From contig NZ_SIXF01000013.1 of the NCBI RefSeq assembly GCF_004310665.1, positions 62,001-126,000 of the forward strand: 64,000 bases of DNA, in the 5' to 3' direction. Origin of the DNA: Pedobacter kyonggii (GTDB taxonomy: Bacteria; Bacteroidota; Bacteroidia; Sphingobacteriales; Sphingobacteriaceae). Both the position numbers and the translations under genes were made by a program. Positions 27,187 through 35,968 of the stretch are shown piece after piece (the first letter of the stretch is position 1; each line of letters begins with the position of its first letter). Under the pieces are notes generated by a model. That model ran no database searches, had not been told where the DNA came from, and was given only the letters and a program-made list of their open reading frames with translations.

Positions 27187-27648
27187 TTATGTTGGTTTGA
27201 ATTCTCCAACAATTTTTTGGTCATAATCATAGTTTGGCTCATTTGGGAAATTTCCATTTAAATCAGGAAATACAAGTTGTAAATACTCATATTTTTTGTC
27301 CTCATAATGCCTGATTGAAGATAACACATAATCAGATAAACTTTCATTGGTGACTTTAATAAAGTATACCGGAAACCTTTCCGTTAAGTCTGTAATTCTT
27401 TTATTTAGCGGAACAGCCCCATGTTTATATTGATCTGCATAATTTTTAATCAATTCCTCGGAAAGGTTTGGACCGAGACCTGAAATGAACAATTCAGGGA
27501 TTTTGAAATTCTCAAAAATTCCAGTTGAGTAAGTAAAAGGTGTAGAATTTTCTGCTTCTAATACAGCAGTGGTATGATAGCCGTATTTACGGATATCATC
27601 ATTCACTCTTTTGAAATATTTTTTCTTTTGTGCTTCAGTTATCTTCAT
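27187..27648 (-). CDS. DUF4262-domain protein
   Basis: 153 aa. The pattern NDDIRKYGYHTTAV, then PFTYSTGIFENFKIPELFISGLG, is the DUF4262 signature. The family is of unknown function and is often found alone or near toxin/immunity genes. No signal peptide. It is separated by about 100 bp from the 159-aa gene in the same direction. Confidence 0.75.
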   Translation of the reverse strand: MKITEAQKKKYFKRVNDDIRKYGYHTTAVLEAENSTPFTYSTGIFENFKIPELFISGLGPNLSEELIKNYADQYKHGAVPLNKRITDLTERFPVYFIKVTNESLSDYVLSSIRHYEDKKYEYLQLVFPDLNGNFPNEPNYDYDQKIVGEFKPT

Positions 27649-27750
27649 CGCAGAACTTTTTGCAAAATAGTAGATAATATAAATATGCGCAACTACAAAC
27701 CAAATTTGGCTTGTAGTTGACTAAATAACTCATTTTATCAATTACGCCAT

Positions 27751-27832
27751 CTAGTCTTAGCATCTCGTTAAGTCCAAAGCCCAACTAATTATGGATAGAT
27801 CTAAACAAAAAAAGCCCATCTCTCGATGTGCT
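27751..27832. repeat. Copy A of an 82-bp repeat carrying a terminator hairpin
   Basis: Nearly identical to 28601-28682, with a fully identical core around 27785-27820. On the minus strand it contains a GNRA-type hairpin followed by a T-run, but here this lies inside the last 12 codons of the 241-aa gene. The left part is a degenerate version of the GTCTTAGCG hairpin of copy B. Confidence 0.75.
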
Positions 27833-28510
27833 CGGAACGGCCAAGTCATAGACAGGCCAGCTGATGCTGGATTTATTTTTTGTCGCCTTGTAATATGCCG
27901 TTGCTGCTTCCGGATCGGAAACGGTGACTTTGATCAGCCTGGCGTTATGATTGTGCAGCTCGATAGGCTGTTTCATAAATGGACCCCAATAGCAGAAATA
28001 CCCTAACTTTCCTTCATCCAGCCCCTTTAGAAAGGTTTCGGGAATATCGTAATCTGTTACCTTGTAAGTTCCCCAAACTATGCGCTGGTGTTTTTGGGTT
28101 GCTTCAAATTGTTTGTTGATCATTCTCCAGACATTAAAGAAAATGAGGTCGACAGTCTCTATTTTCCTTGCAGCGGTCAATGTTGCCCATTTCTTCGGCG
28201 AATATCCCTGGTACATGTTTACCTTAAACACTTCTTTGCCTTTCCCATGGATGATTTCCAGTACGGTCTGGATCGTATCGCGGGTTAACTCATATGTTGA
28301 ATTCTGCAACCAGTCGTCGCTTTTAGCAATCGGCCAGTCGATTTTGGTGTAGCCTAAATACTGCAGCTCTTTAATACGCGCATCAAAGTCCTTGTAATCG
28401 CTCAAATGCAGTTTAAGTCTGTCAACATCAGGGGTAATGGGCTTTTGGGCGAACAGACTTGTACTGATAATTAACAGAAATAAGGCTTGGAGCAAAAATT
28501 TGGTTTTCAT
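27785..28510 (-). CDS. Exported hypothetical protein, 3' end replaced by a terminator-bearing repeat
   Basis: 241 aa with a signal peptide (residues 1-21, TSLFAQ) and no domain I recognise; likely periplasmic. The segment FDARIKELQYLGYTKIDW and the WRMINKQFEATQKHQRI region may help a search. The last 12 or so residues (DGLFLFRSIHN) and the stop codon are encoded by repeat copy A, which elsewhere is non-coding and acts as a terminator. The authentic end was therefore probably near VPSTS. The protein may be functional with an altered tail or be slightly truncated. Confidence 0.7.
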   Translation of the reverse strand: MKTKFLLQALFLLIISTSLFAQKPITPDVDRLKLHLSDYKDFDARIKELQYLGYTKIDWPIAKSDDWLQNSTYELTRDTIQTVLEIIHGKGKEVFKVNMYQGYSPKKWATLTAARKIETVDLIFFNVWRMINKQFEATQKHQRIVWGTYKVTDYDIPETFLKGLDEGKLGYFCYWGPFMKQPIELHNHNARLIKVTVSDPEAATAYYKATKNKSSISWPVYDLAVPSTSRDGLFLFRSIHN

Positions 28511-28600
28511 AAAGAAATGTTTGGTGAGCGAAAATTGTCGGCCGAAAATACGGAGTATTTAACAAATCCCAAAAAATAGGCTAAAATGTCGGATGAGCCT

Positions 28601-28690
28601 CTAGTCTTAGCGTCTCGCTAAGACCCAAGCCAAACTAATTATGGATAGATCTAAACAAAAAAAGCCCATCTTTCGATGCGCTTTTAATCT
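28601..28690 (-). terminator. Terminator in copy B of the 82-bp repeat
   Basis: On the minus strand the order is AAGCGCATC, loop GAAA, GATGGGC, then seven T: a textbook intrinsic terminator with a GNRA tetraloop (one G-G mismatch in the stem), 30-70 bp after the stop of the 178-aa gene at 28723. The repeat also contains the perfect hairpin GTCTTAGCG/CGCTAAGAC at 28604-28624. Confidence 0.75.
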
Positions 28691-28722
28691 TAACTAGGAG
28701 GTGCGGAATATCGAGCTTTTTG

Positions 28723-29259
28723 TCAGCAACCGTTATTTTTGTTAAAGTCACGTTTAAAAAGTACCTTATTATTTTGCTCAATATAGTCGCCCGATACAAT
28801 CAAATAGGGATGATTAGGCGAATAGCCAGCGCTGTGGCTTCTTACTGTTATTTTGTCGTTAACTTTCAGGCCATTTAACTGCTGAAATTCCTTAAGCGTG
28901 AATTGCATCATGTATTCTTCGCCATCAATATGGATGATAAGCCATTTTGGTCCTGATTTCGCATTTGCGCGCTGAAAAGTAACAGAGGTGACCACGGCCT
29001 CCATATTACTGAAATCCTTTATGTACTTCCTTATTTTATCATGGCTGGCATGTACCTTTTTACCTTCAGGAGAAAGCTCCCATTCTTTGTACCTGATCCC
29101 GTCAGGAGAGGCCTCCCATTTTTTCCTGTCATCCACCATGCGGGCTTTCCGCTCAGCGGTAGACAAGGGCTTTGGGGATGGCTTAATTTCACGATTGGCA
29201 AATACTAATCCGCTTACCACAACCAGTGGTAAGATCAGCACATAGATGGTTTTTTTCAT
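28723..29259 (-). CDS. Exported hypothetical protein
   Basis: 178 aa with a signal peptide (residues 1-21, SGLVFAN). The centre is rich in Lys and charged residues (ERKARMVDDRKKWEASPDG), and the C-terminal half from about residue 80 could form a small beta domain (VTSVTFQR, WLIIHIDGEEYMM, DKITVRSHSAGYS). No domain recognised. A canonical terminator follows. Confidence 0.7.
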   Translation of the reverse strand: MKKTIYVLILPLVVVSGLVFANREIKPSPKPLSTAERKARMVDDRKKWEASPDGIRYKEWELSPEGKKVHASHDKIRKYIKDFSNMEAVVTSVTFQRANAKSGPKWLIIHIDGEEYMMQFTLKEFQQLNGLKVNDKITVRSHSAGYSPNHPYLIVSGDYIEQNNKVLFKRDFNKNNGC

Positions 29260-29568
29260 ATGTTTTATATCCTTTCAAATTGATTAAGCGAATCTAGTTT
29301 GATATTTTTCGGATGGAGTAATTTGGATTGTAAATAAAAATGTAAATTTTGTAAATAAATCGTAAATCGTATTTGAAGGGCGATTTTAGCCTCGCTGTAC
29401 ACCTATACGTAACCAATGCAAGATCTTAAACCTTGAACGGCAAATAAAGACTGAGGTTACTGAAGAAAAACAGTGCAAAATAAACAGAAAACTGTTTTGT
29501 GAAACAAAGCCACTAGTGTAGATCAAAGGTTTTTTTGCGGGAATAAATAAACAAGGAATCTGAAATCA
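29260..29568. other. Intergenic region, 309 bp, with TGTAAAT repeats
   Basis: No gene visible. TGTAAAT occurs at 29329, 29341 and 29350, with a related CGTAAAT at 29361, so the copies are 9-12 bp apart, upstream of the 178-aa gene. They may be a binding-site cluster or simple AT-rich repetition. Confidence 0.4.
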
Positions 29569-30726
29569 TTAGCTGTTATCCTGTGATGATTGCTGGGCAT
29601 CAGAATTAGAGTCCTGGGATGGTGATGAAGAGGGAATTGTAGAAATCACTACAATAGCGACAATAAAAAAGCCGATTGAAACCCAAACATTGACAACTCC
29701 CATCAGGTAGAGGATCCATAACGAACTGGAAATAATTAATAAAGAGGCAGTTATCCACTCAAGGTTTTGCCAAGCCCTTTTTAAAAATAATAAGCGAAAG
29801 TTGGCTAAGCCCATAAATGCGAAAATGCCGTAGAAAAATTTTTCCCAGAATCCTACAATACCGTAGGAACTTAAATCAAACCAGAACGAAGCGACTACAA
29901 ATGTGAAAAATAGAAAGAAAGCTATATTAATCGCAATCAAAGAAAGTTTATTCAGGTTCCGACCACGATCATCACGATAAACGTACACTAAATTCATGTT
30001 TGCTACCGTTTTATACGGAATACAAAAAGCTGCTCCAGGAATTTCTCTTGACTTCACCTCCACTGTATTGCCTGCAGCATTTTTCACCTGTTTTAGCGCA
30101 CGTGCATTGGTCAGAAATAGGTTTTCTAGGTTATTATCTTCCTTATTAATTGTATACTGCGAGAGGATGCCAGAATACATCTTAGTTTCACCTGCAATCT
30201 CACATAACACATCTACCATCGTAAAAGCAGGCTTTTTGTTGCCTGGACTGCTATAAAGGATTTTGCCACCATGAATATAGTAATACCAATAATTTTTAAA
30301 TCGAAACAGCTGGAAATGTACGTCTAGTCTGAGCCCTCTAACCAGCCAATGCAACATAAAACCAAAGAAACAGGAAATAGCGTAAATAAGCGCAATGATC
30401 AATAGTAAATCCTGATAGGTTTTGTACATCAGATCCTTATCCGGAATCTTATTGTCCGCAATTGGCGTTGCAATCTGTCGTACAGTATCATAACTAAGTG
30501 AATCTAGAACTTCAAGACCCGACATCGATCGGAAAGCATAAACAGAGAGAAAAGTGACCCCCATGGAAACCCCACTGAAAAACACATTCCACAACAACTT
30601 ATCAAACTCATTGGATTGATTAAACTGCTTGGTGAACTCACCACGATAATAAAATTTTCTAAAAAGGAAACCTGGAAAAATCGCCATCATCACAGCGATC
30701 ACGGTATTGAGCGCAACCTGTTCCAA
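29569..30726 (-). CDS. Multi-pass membrane protein of unknown function
   Basis: 385 aa with about six hydrophobic segments: residues 5-20, 45-65, 110-130, then a soluble central domain (about 140-265) and three or four helices from about 270 to 365. The C-terminus is Ser/Asp/Gln-rich. The opening PGFLFRKFYYRGEFTKQF recurs in Bacteroidota membrane proteins of unknown function. The small gene at 30740 ends 13 bp upstream, so the two form an operon. No function is assigned. Confidence 0.75.
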   Translation of the reverse strand: MEQVALNTVIAVMMAIFPGFLFRKFYYRGEFTKQFNQSNEFDKLLWNVFFSGVSMGVTFLSVYAFRSMSGLEVLDSLSYDTVRQIATPIADNKIPDKDLMYKTYQDLLLIIALIYAISCFFGFMLHWLVRGLRLDVHFQLFRFKNYWYYYIHGGKILYSSPGNKKPAFTMVDVLCEIAGETKMYSGILSQYTINKEDNNLENLFLTNARALKQVKNAAGNTVEVKSREIPGAAFCIPYKTVANMNLVYVYRDDRGRNLNKLSLIAINIAFFLFFTFVVASFWFDLSSYGIVGFWEKFFYGIFAFMGLANFRLLFLKRAWQNLEWITASLLIISSSLWILYLMGVVNVWVSIGFFIVAIVVISTIPSSSPSQDSNSDAQQSSQDNS

Positions 30727-30739
30727 AGAAACTTTATGT

Positions 30740-30961
30740 TTAAGCCTCTACGAAAAACTTAATGTCCTGACCTTTCAAATTAAGGGTGACCTCGCCATGT
30801 TTACGCTTGCTCATGATTTTGTCATAAAGCTCGACTTTACCCTCCGAATCATTAAGGATTGCTTTAGTCTCCTCACTGATCAGCGGTTCCTCTGTACTGA
30901 ATTGAGTAAGCATATTTGAGGCCGCTCTAAAAAGATTGTTTAAGATACTATCCTTGCTCAT
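30740..30961 (-). CDS. Small hypothetical protein
   Basis: 73 aa starting at the ATG at 30961 (MSKDSILNNLFRAA). Acidic in the middle, no signal peptide or membrane segment. The frame opens 24 bp earlier with a TTG that I do not take as the start. It precedes the membrane protein gene by 13 bp and is probably its partner or regulator. Confidence 0.65.
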   Translation of the reverse strand: MSKDSILNNLFRAASNMLTQFSTEEPLISEETKAILNDSEGKVELYDKIMSKRKHGEVTLNLKGQDIKFFVEA

Positions 30962-31143
30962 GATATATAAATAAAAGGGTTGCAAAAGTAAAGATATTTT
31001 TCAGATAACTTGTTGTTAAAAAAAAAAATATGTCCACCTTGGACACATCCTTAATTTCATCTCTTAACCTGTTAACATACAAGATAACAAACAGTTTTCC
31101 AAATCACAAATTATTTCATTTTTTTTACTAAATAAACACGCCG

Positions 31144-31168
31144 TCATAGTCGTAGCATCTCGCTATGA
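31144..31168. repeat. Short dispersed hairpin repeat
   Basis: The sequence GTCATAGTCGTAGCATCTCG followed by CTATGAC has GTCATAG/CTATGAC as arms and resembles the GTCTTAGCGTCTCGCTAAGAC hairpins at 27753 and 28604, including the following CCAAGC. It is a third member of a small intergenic repeat family. Confidence 0.5.
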
Positions 31169-31186
31169 CCCAAGCAATAAAAATAA

Positions 31187-31255
31187 TTTAACCACAGATA
31201 GAAAGGATGCGCACAGATACGAAAATCCGTGTATCTATGTGCATCTGTGGTTAAA
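31187..31255 (-). terminator. Long imperfect palindrome after the receptor gene
   Basis: TTTAACCACAGAT (31187-31199) and ATCTGTGGTTAAA (31243-31255) match perfectly over 13 bp, and the inside is also largely self-complementary (GATGCGCACA with TATGTGCATC). It begins 2 bp after the stop codon of the outer-membrane receptor on the minus strand and should fold strongly. Confidence 0.6.
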
Positions 31256-31257
31256 AT

Positions 31258-33642
31258 TTACTGCGTGCGTTTCTTTTCCTCCTCACTGGCCGAAGTTCTT
31301 TTCCTGGTAGCCGTTGGATTACTGCCCAACCGGTACGAGAAGCTTAAAGTAGCACTACGTGTATCATTCTGCTCATAAAAACCATTATGTTGATTCTCGT
31401 AATCAACATCAATACGGTAGGGATTTCCATAAAATATATCGTTTACAGCCAACCTTAAAGTACCTTTGCCCTTAAACAAACTCTTGCTCACACCTGCGCT
31501 CACATCATAAAGCTGTGCAAGTTTATAAATGCCCTGTATGGTCGGAGAAGAGTACCATGCGCTGATTTCCGCTTTCAATCCCTGTGTTTTGTTCAATGTA
31601 AAAGCATGATTAGAGCTGAGGTAAATACCCCAAACATGATAATCATAACGGGCCTGTAAATATCCCGACTTTTCCTGGCGATAGGAGCCCTGTGCATAAT
31701 TGTTGATTTCCCACCAGGTAGATACCTTAATGGGAAAGGAAGCCGAGAAGCCCATTTCCTGACTCAAATCGAGGTTTCTTTGGGTATCATAAAAGAGTTT
31801 TGAAGTGTTATCCTGTACCGAGATATTGCTAAAATAATCAACCACCCGCCGTAGGTAAAATGAAATGTTATATTGCTGTTTATAGGTATAACCCAGTTCG
31901 CCATTGTAAATAAAAGCAGGTTGCAGTGCAGGGTTTCCTTCCAGGTAAGTGTAAGGACTGGTATAAGATTTAAAAGGATTTAACCTCCAGTATTCAGGTC
32001 TGTTGATCCTCGAATTATAGATGAGTTTTATTTCGTTGTCTTTATTCATTTTATACGCTACAAAAAGCGTTGGGAAAAGCTTAAAATAGTTGTTCTGGTT
32101 GTTGGTGTTTAACACCAGCGATTTGCCATTTGTCCGGGTATATTCGCCACGTAGGCCGCCCTCAAAACTCCATTTGCCAACATCTCCGTTAATGCTGGCA
32201 TAAATGGCCGATATGTTTTCTGCATATTCAAAGCGGTCGCTGCGGTTAGGTATTAATTCAGGGCCGGTTGTTGGATTGTTATAAAAATCAAAACTGTTGC
32301 GTGTTCGGATACTGCTATATTTTACACCCGATTCAAACGTCCATTTCTTCCAGAACTTATCCGAATAATCCAGTTTTCCCGAGTAGATATCAATATTCTG
32401 GTTAGATGGGGTAAAGATGTGGTAATTGTTGGGAAGCAGATTGCCATTACCCATTGTGCTATAAGTATCTACCTGCTGGCTGTTTTTGTTCTGGTAAGGA
32501 ACATAATCTAAATCTACATTAATATTCCGGCCGTTGGTATCTAATTTAATTTTGTAGTTGAGATTGAAACTATATTGATATGCTTTTCCATTAGAAATGT
32601 TTTGGGTATGAAGAATAGAATCTGGTAGTGCCGAGTGGTTGTTAACAATAGTAGTTAATGTACTATTCAGTCTGCTGTTCGCACCATTGTAGCCATTTAC
32701 CAAAATCCCGATTACCTGTTTATCGGTTAGGTTGTAGTCTGCGCCGATTTTATAACTGTTCGCATTCCCCGAACGTATTCCCGATTTATCGTTCCGCCAA
32801 TCCGAATAGTTCTCAGGCGAGTCGAAAATAATATATTCACTTTCTGTATGGTCCTTTTTACGTCTGCTGTAGCCATAACTGCCATATACATTCAATTTGT
32901 CTTTCCGATAATTGAACACCATACTTGGGTTATAGCTGCTATAGGTCGATTGGGTATAACCGCCGGAAAGCACCACGTTAAAGCCGTCGCCTTTTGGTTT
33001 TTTAGAAATAATATTGATTACCGCACCGCCCTGGGCATCATACCTGGCCGTTGGATTGGCAATAATTTCTATTTTGGCAATATTATCTGAAGGAAGGCTC
33101 CGGAGGTATGCGGCCAGATCTTCGCCCGATAACCTGATGGGCTTATCATCCATGTAAATCACCACACCTTTGTTGTTCGCCGTTATCCCACCGTCAAAAC
33201 GCGTCTGTACGCCCGGTGCTTTGCCCAAAGCATCCCAAACCGTTGCACCACTGGCTACGATGCTATTTTCGACATTGAATATCACCCTGTCGATTTTTCT
33301 CACAATAAGTGGTTTTGAAGCAGATACCGTTACCTGCTCCAGGGTTCTATCCTCACTGATCATCACGACAACAACCGAATCCATCGGAAAATTCAATGCT
33401 TGAACCGTATTTTTATATCCAACAGCATTAACCTTTAAAATGTAACTGCCTATAAAAAGCTGCGGGAAACTGAACAACCCGTTTTTTGAAGTCTGGACGG
33501 CTAGGGTCGAGTCTCCGCGGTGCAAGCCAATGGTTGCCCCGTCAATTGCTTCACCGGTTTTATCGGTTACCAAACCTTTACGTAATTGCGCTAAAGTGAT
33601 CAAGGGGAAGCAGAAAAGAAGGAGTAGGGTTAACTTTTTCAT
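31258..33642 (-). CDS. Outer-membrane beta-barrel receptor (TonB-receptor-like)
   Basis: 794 aa. Signal peptide (residues 1-18, LITLAQ), carboxypeptidase-like domain (about 20-100), plug-like region (about 105-225, GATVWDALGKAPGV and NPTARYDAQGGAVINIISKK) and an OMP_b-brl_3-type barrel. The barrel appears to end near SFSYRLG and is followed by a charged tail (EEEKKRTQ), so the usual C-terminal aromatic is not the last residue. It is divergent from a two-component system, a frequent arrangement in which the regulator controls the receptor. Cargo unknown. Confidence 0.88.
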   Translation of the reverse strand: MKKLTLLLLFCFPLITLAQLRKGLVTDKTGEAIDGATIGLHRGDSTLAVQTSKNGLFSFPQLFIGSYILKVNAVGYKNTVQALNFPMDSVVVVMISEDRTLEQVTVSASKPLIVRKIDRVIFNVENSIVASGATVWDALGKAPGVQTRFDGGITANNKGVVIYMDDKPIRLSGEDLAAYLRSLPSDNIAKIEIIANPTARYDAQGGAVINIISKKPKGDGFNVVLSGGYTQSTYSSYNPSMVFNYRKDKLNVYGSYGYSRRKKDHTESEYIIFDSPENYSDWRNDKSGIRSGNANSYKIGADYNLTDKQVIGILVNGYNGANSRLNSTLTTIVNNHSALPDSILHTQNISNGKAYQYSFNLNYKIKLDTNGRNINVDLDYVPYQNKNSQQVDTYSTMGNGNLLPNNYHIFTPSNQNIDIYSGKLDYSDKFWKKWTFESGVKYSSIRTRNSFDFYNNPTTGPELIPNRSDRFEYAENISAIYASINGDVGKWSFEGGLRGEYTRTNGKSLVLNTNNQNNYFKLFPTLFVAYKMNKDNEIKLIYNSRINRPEYWRLNPFKSYTSPYTYLEGNPALQPAFIYNGELGYTYKQQYNISFYLRRVVDYFSNISVQDNTSKLFYDTQRNLDLSQEMGFSASFPIKVSTWWEINNYAQGSYRQEKSGYLQARYDYHVWGIYLSSNHAFTLNKTQGLKAEISAWYSSPTIQGIYKLAQLYDVSAGVSKSLFKGKGTLRLAVNDIFYGNPYRIDVDYENQHNGFYEQNDTRSATLSFSYRLGSNPTATRKRTSASEEEKKRTQ

Positions 33643-33751
33643 GTTTCAAAACTAAATGCTTTGCATGTTAAGCAAAGTTAATCTCGGTTAAATATGGTTA
33701 AATCTTCGGCCCAGACTTCCATTGATAAAATGAATTGTTCAATTTAGGGGA

Positions 33752-35206
33752 ATGAAATGGCTTAGCTCCAGATATGTTTTTCCGCTGGCGGTTATTACAC
33801 TGATGATTAGCCTGTGCCTGCAATGTGCATGGATACGGCAGTTGTATCTGGCGCAAAAGAAATCTGTTGCTGCGGTACTCGAATCTATTGTTAGCGATGC
33901 TTCGAGGCAGATAAGCTATCAGAGCATCGCGAAGGGGCACGAGAAAAGTATCCGTTTTCAGCAGTTTTTCCTCTCACCAGAATGGCTGGTGCTCAAGCAC
34001 GCTTTTGATGATTTAAAAGTGGATAACCTGCACAGCCGGTTCCATTATGGAATTACCAACGATAGCTCGGTAGTAGAAATGAAAATGTCGTTCCCGAACA
34101 ATCCTAAAAAGCAGACCGATAACAAATCAACAGCCATTATCGATGGCAAATCGCAACGGGAAGTTTCGCTGGAAGATCAGCAGGACATGAAGGAGATGGA
34201 TAGTTTGGTGAACCATCGGCTCGATGGCTTGGGGGTGGCTATCGATAGGAATTATGCCCTTTACGATTATTCCAACGGGAAGTTGGTGAAAGGGAAAGCG
34301 GTTTCTAAAGATGCATCTTCTTTCGTGAGTGGAAAATACACCTATAACCTTAAGTTTCAGAAACAGTATCAGCTGGTGGTGCCAAGTATTACCTGGCTGA
34401 TCATTTATCAGATGAGGTATTACCTCATTTCGTCGTTTCTGATGCTGGCGCTCACAGCCGCCGCTTTCTACCTGCTCATCAGGCTGATGAAAAATCAGCA
34501 GCTTTATGCCCAGGCGAGAATGAGCTTTACGAGTAACATCACGCATGAACTCCAAACACCAATCTCGACAATTGCCGTGGCCCTTGAATCGATCAGTAAA
34601 TATCGTTTGATTGATGAGCCCGAAAAGCTGCAGAATTACATTAATATAAGCCGTCACGAATTACATCGTTTACAGGCGATGATAGAAAAGGTGCTTAAGC
34701 AGGAACAAATGGACCTAGGAAAAACAAAATTGCAATTTACCCTCTTCGAAATTCAATCCGTACTCAGACAGGTGATTTTTTCTATGGATATTCAGGTACG
34801 CGAGAAGAATACACAGCTTATACTTGCGCCTTCCGATGAACCCTATTTTATCAAAGGTGATGCGATGCATATTGCTAACGTATGTTATAACCTGATTGAT
34901 AATGCATTGAAATATTCGCCGGCGCAATCCAAAATTGAGGTCTCCTGCAGCATTGCTGATCGTGAGTTAACCATTAGTTTTAAGGATAATGGTCCGGGGA
35001 TTAAAGCAATTTATCAGCAACAGGTTTTCGAACGCTTTTTCAGGATTTTTAGCCAGGATAATATCCACAATGTGAAAGGATCCGGCCTGGGGCTTCATTA
35101 TGTAAAACAGGTGGTAGAACTCCACGGCGGGCGTGTTGCGCTGCAGAGCAAAATAGGGAAAGGAAGTAATTTTATGATCATTTTGCCATTGTATGAAGAA
35201 AACTAA
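33752..35206 (+). CDS. Sensor histidine kinase
   Basis: 484 aa. A membrane helix at about residues 8-26, a periplasmic or extracytoplasmic domain (about 30-205), a second helix (about 215-243), then a HisKA dimerisation domain with phospho-acceptor in FTSNITHELQTPIST, and an HATPase domain with N box NVCYNLIDNALKYSP, G1 KDNGPGI and G2 GSGLGLHYV. It overlaps the response-regulator gene by 14 bp, so translation is coupled. The stimulus is unknown; the divergent outer-membrane receptor is a likely target. Confidence 0.93.
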   Translation: MKWLSSRYVFPLAVITLMISLCLQCAWIRQLYLAQKKSVAAVLESIVSDASRQISYQSIAKGHEKSIRFQQFFLSPEWLVLKHAFDDLKVDNLHSRFHYGITNDSSVVEMKMSFPNNPKKQTDNKSTAIIDGKSQREVSLEDQQDMKEMDSLVNHRLDGLGVAIDRNYALYDYSNGKLVKGKAVSKDASSFVSGKYTYNLKFQKQYQLVVPSITWLIIYQMRYYLISSFLMLALTAAAFYLLIRLMKNQQLYAQARMSFTSNITHELQTPISTIAVALESISKYRLIDEPEKLQNYINISRHELHRLQAMIEKVLKQEQMDLGKTKLQFTLFEIQSVLRQVIFSMDIQVREKNTQLILAPSDEPYFIKGDAMHIANVCYNLIDNALKYSPAQSKIEVSCSIADRELTISFKDNGPGIKAIYQQQVFERFFRIFSQDNIHNVKGSGLGLHYVKQVVELHGGRVALQSKIGKGSNFMIILPLYEEN

Positions 35207-35885
35207 GGTTTTATATGCAGAAGATGAGCCTTTTTTGGCGCGCATTGTACTCGATGGCTTAACCAGCAGTGGTTACGAGGTAAAGCTGGCTTTAAATGGA
35301 GCGCTTGCCTGGGCGCAATTTGAAAAAGAAAAGCCTGATATCTGTGTACTCGACATCATGATGCCCCAAAAGGATGGTTATACACTGGCAGCCGAAATCA
35401 GAAAATCAGACCCCAATATTCCGATCATCTTTTTGAGTGCAAAAGCCCTTACCGAAGATGTGGTGATGGGATTTAAAAGCGGTGGAAACGACTATCTTAA
35501 AAAACCTTTTAGCATTGATGAGCTGCTGGTGCGGATGGAATCACTTTTAAAACGCTTTGGCCCTGCGAATAACGAGGAAAAAGATCCCGATAGAAAATAC
35601 CGGTTCAGGAACTGCGAACTCGATCCTGTAGCCCAAAAACTAAAAACTTCTGTCGGTGAATATTCACTTTCTTATAAAGAAGCTATCCTGCTTGAATTAT
35701 TACTGAAAAACCGCAATAACATTTTGGAGCGTGAGGATGCGCTGATCAAAATATGGGGAGAAGACAGTTTTTACAATGGCCGCAGTATGGATGTATTTAT
35801 GGCACATCTGCGAAAGCTCTTAAAAAATGAACCTGAAATACAGATCATCAGTTTGCGCGGGGTAGGATATAAGCTCATTTGTTGA
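35193..35885 (+). CDS. OmpR-family response regulator
   Basis: 230 aa. Receiver domain with acidic pocket (ED at about residues 10-11), phospho-acceptor Asp in PDICVLDIMMP and Lys in YLKKPF. The C-terminal half is a winged-helix Trans_reg_C domain (LSYKEAILLELLLKNRN, then MDVFMAHLRKLLK and LRGVGYKL). It overlaps the kinase gene. It ends 45 bp before a perfect palindrome. Confidence 0.94.
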   Translation: MKKTKVLYAEDEPFLARIVLDGLTSSGYEVKLALNGALAWAQFEKEKPDICVLDIMMPQKDGYTLAAEIRKSDPNIPIIFLSAKALTEDVVMGFKSGGNDYLKKPFSIDELLVRMESLLKRFGPANNEEKDPDRKYRFRNCELDPVAQKLKTSVGEYSLSYKEAILLELLLKNRNNILEREDALIKIWGEDSFYNGRSMDVFMAHLRKLLKNEPEIQIISLRGVGYKLIC

Positions 35886-35930
35886 TGATGTGTTACGTAT
35901 TGAAATAATGAAAGCTTTCCTAATCGCTAT

Positions 35931-35968
35931 AAAGGAAAAATTGAATAATATTATTCAATTTTTCCTTT
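35931..35968. terminator. 38-bp perfect palindrome: bidirectional terminator overlapping a coding end
   Basis: The arms 35931-35949 and 35950-35968 are exact reverse complements with no spacer. It lies between convergent genes. On the minus strand its right arm encodes the last residues and TGA stop (35955) of the S41 peptidase; on the plus strand it follows the response regulator with a run of T and TTTCC. Both genes could end here. Confidence 0.8.
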
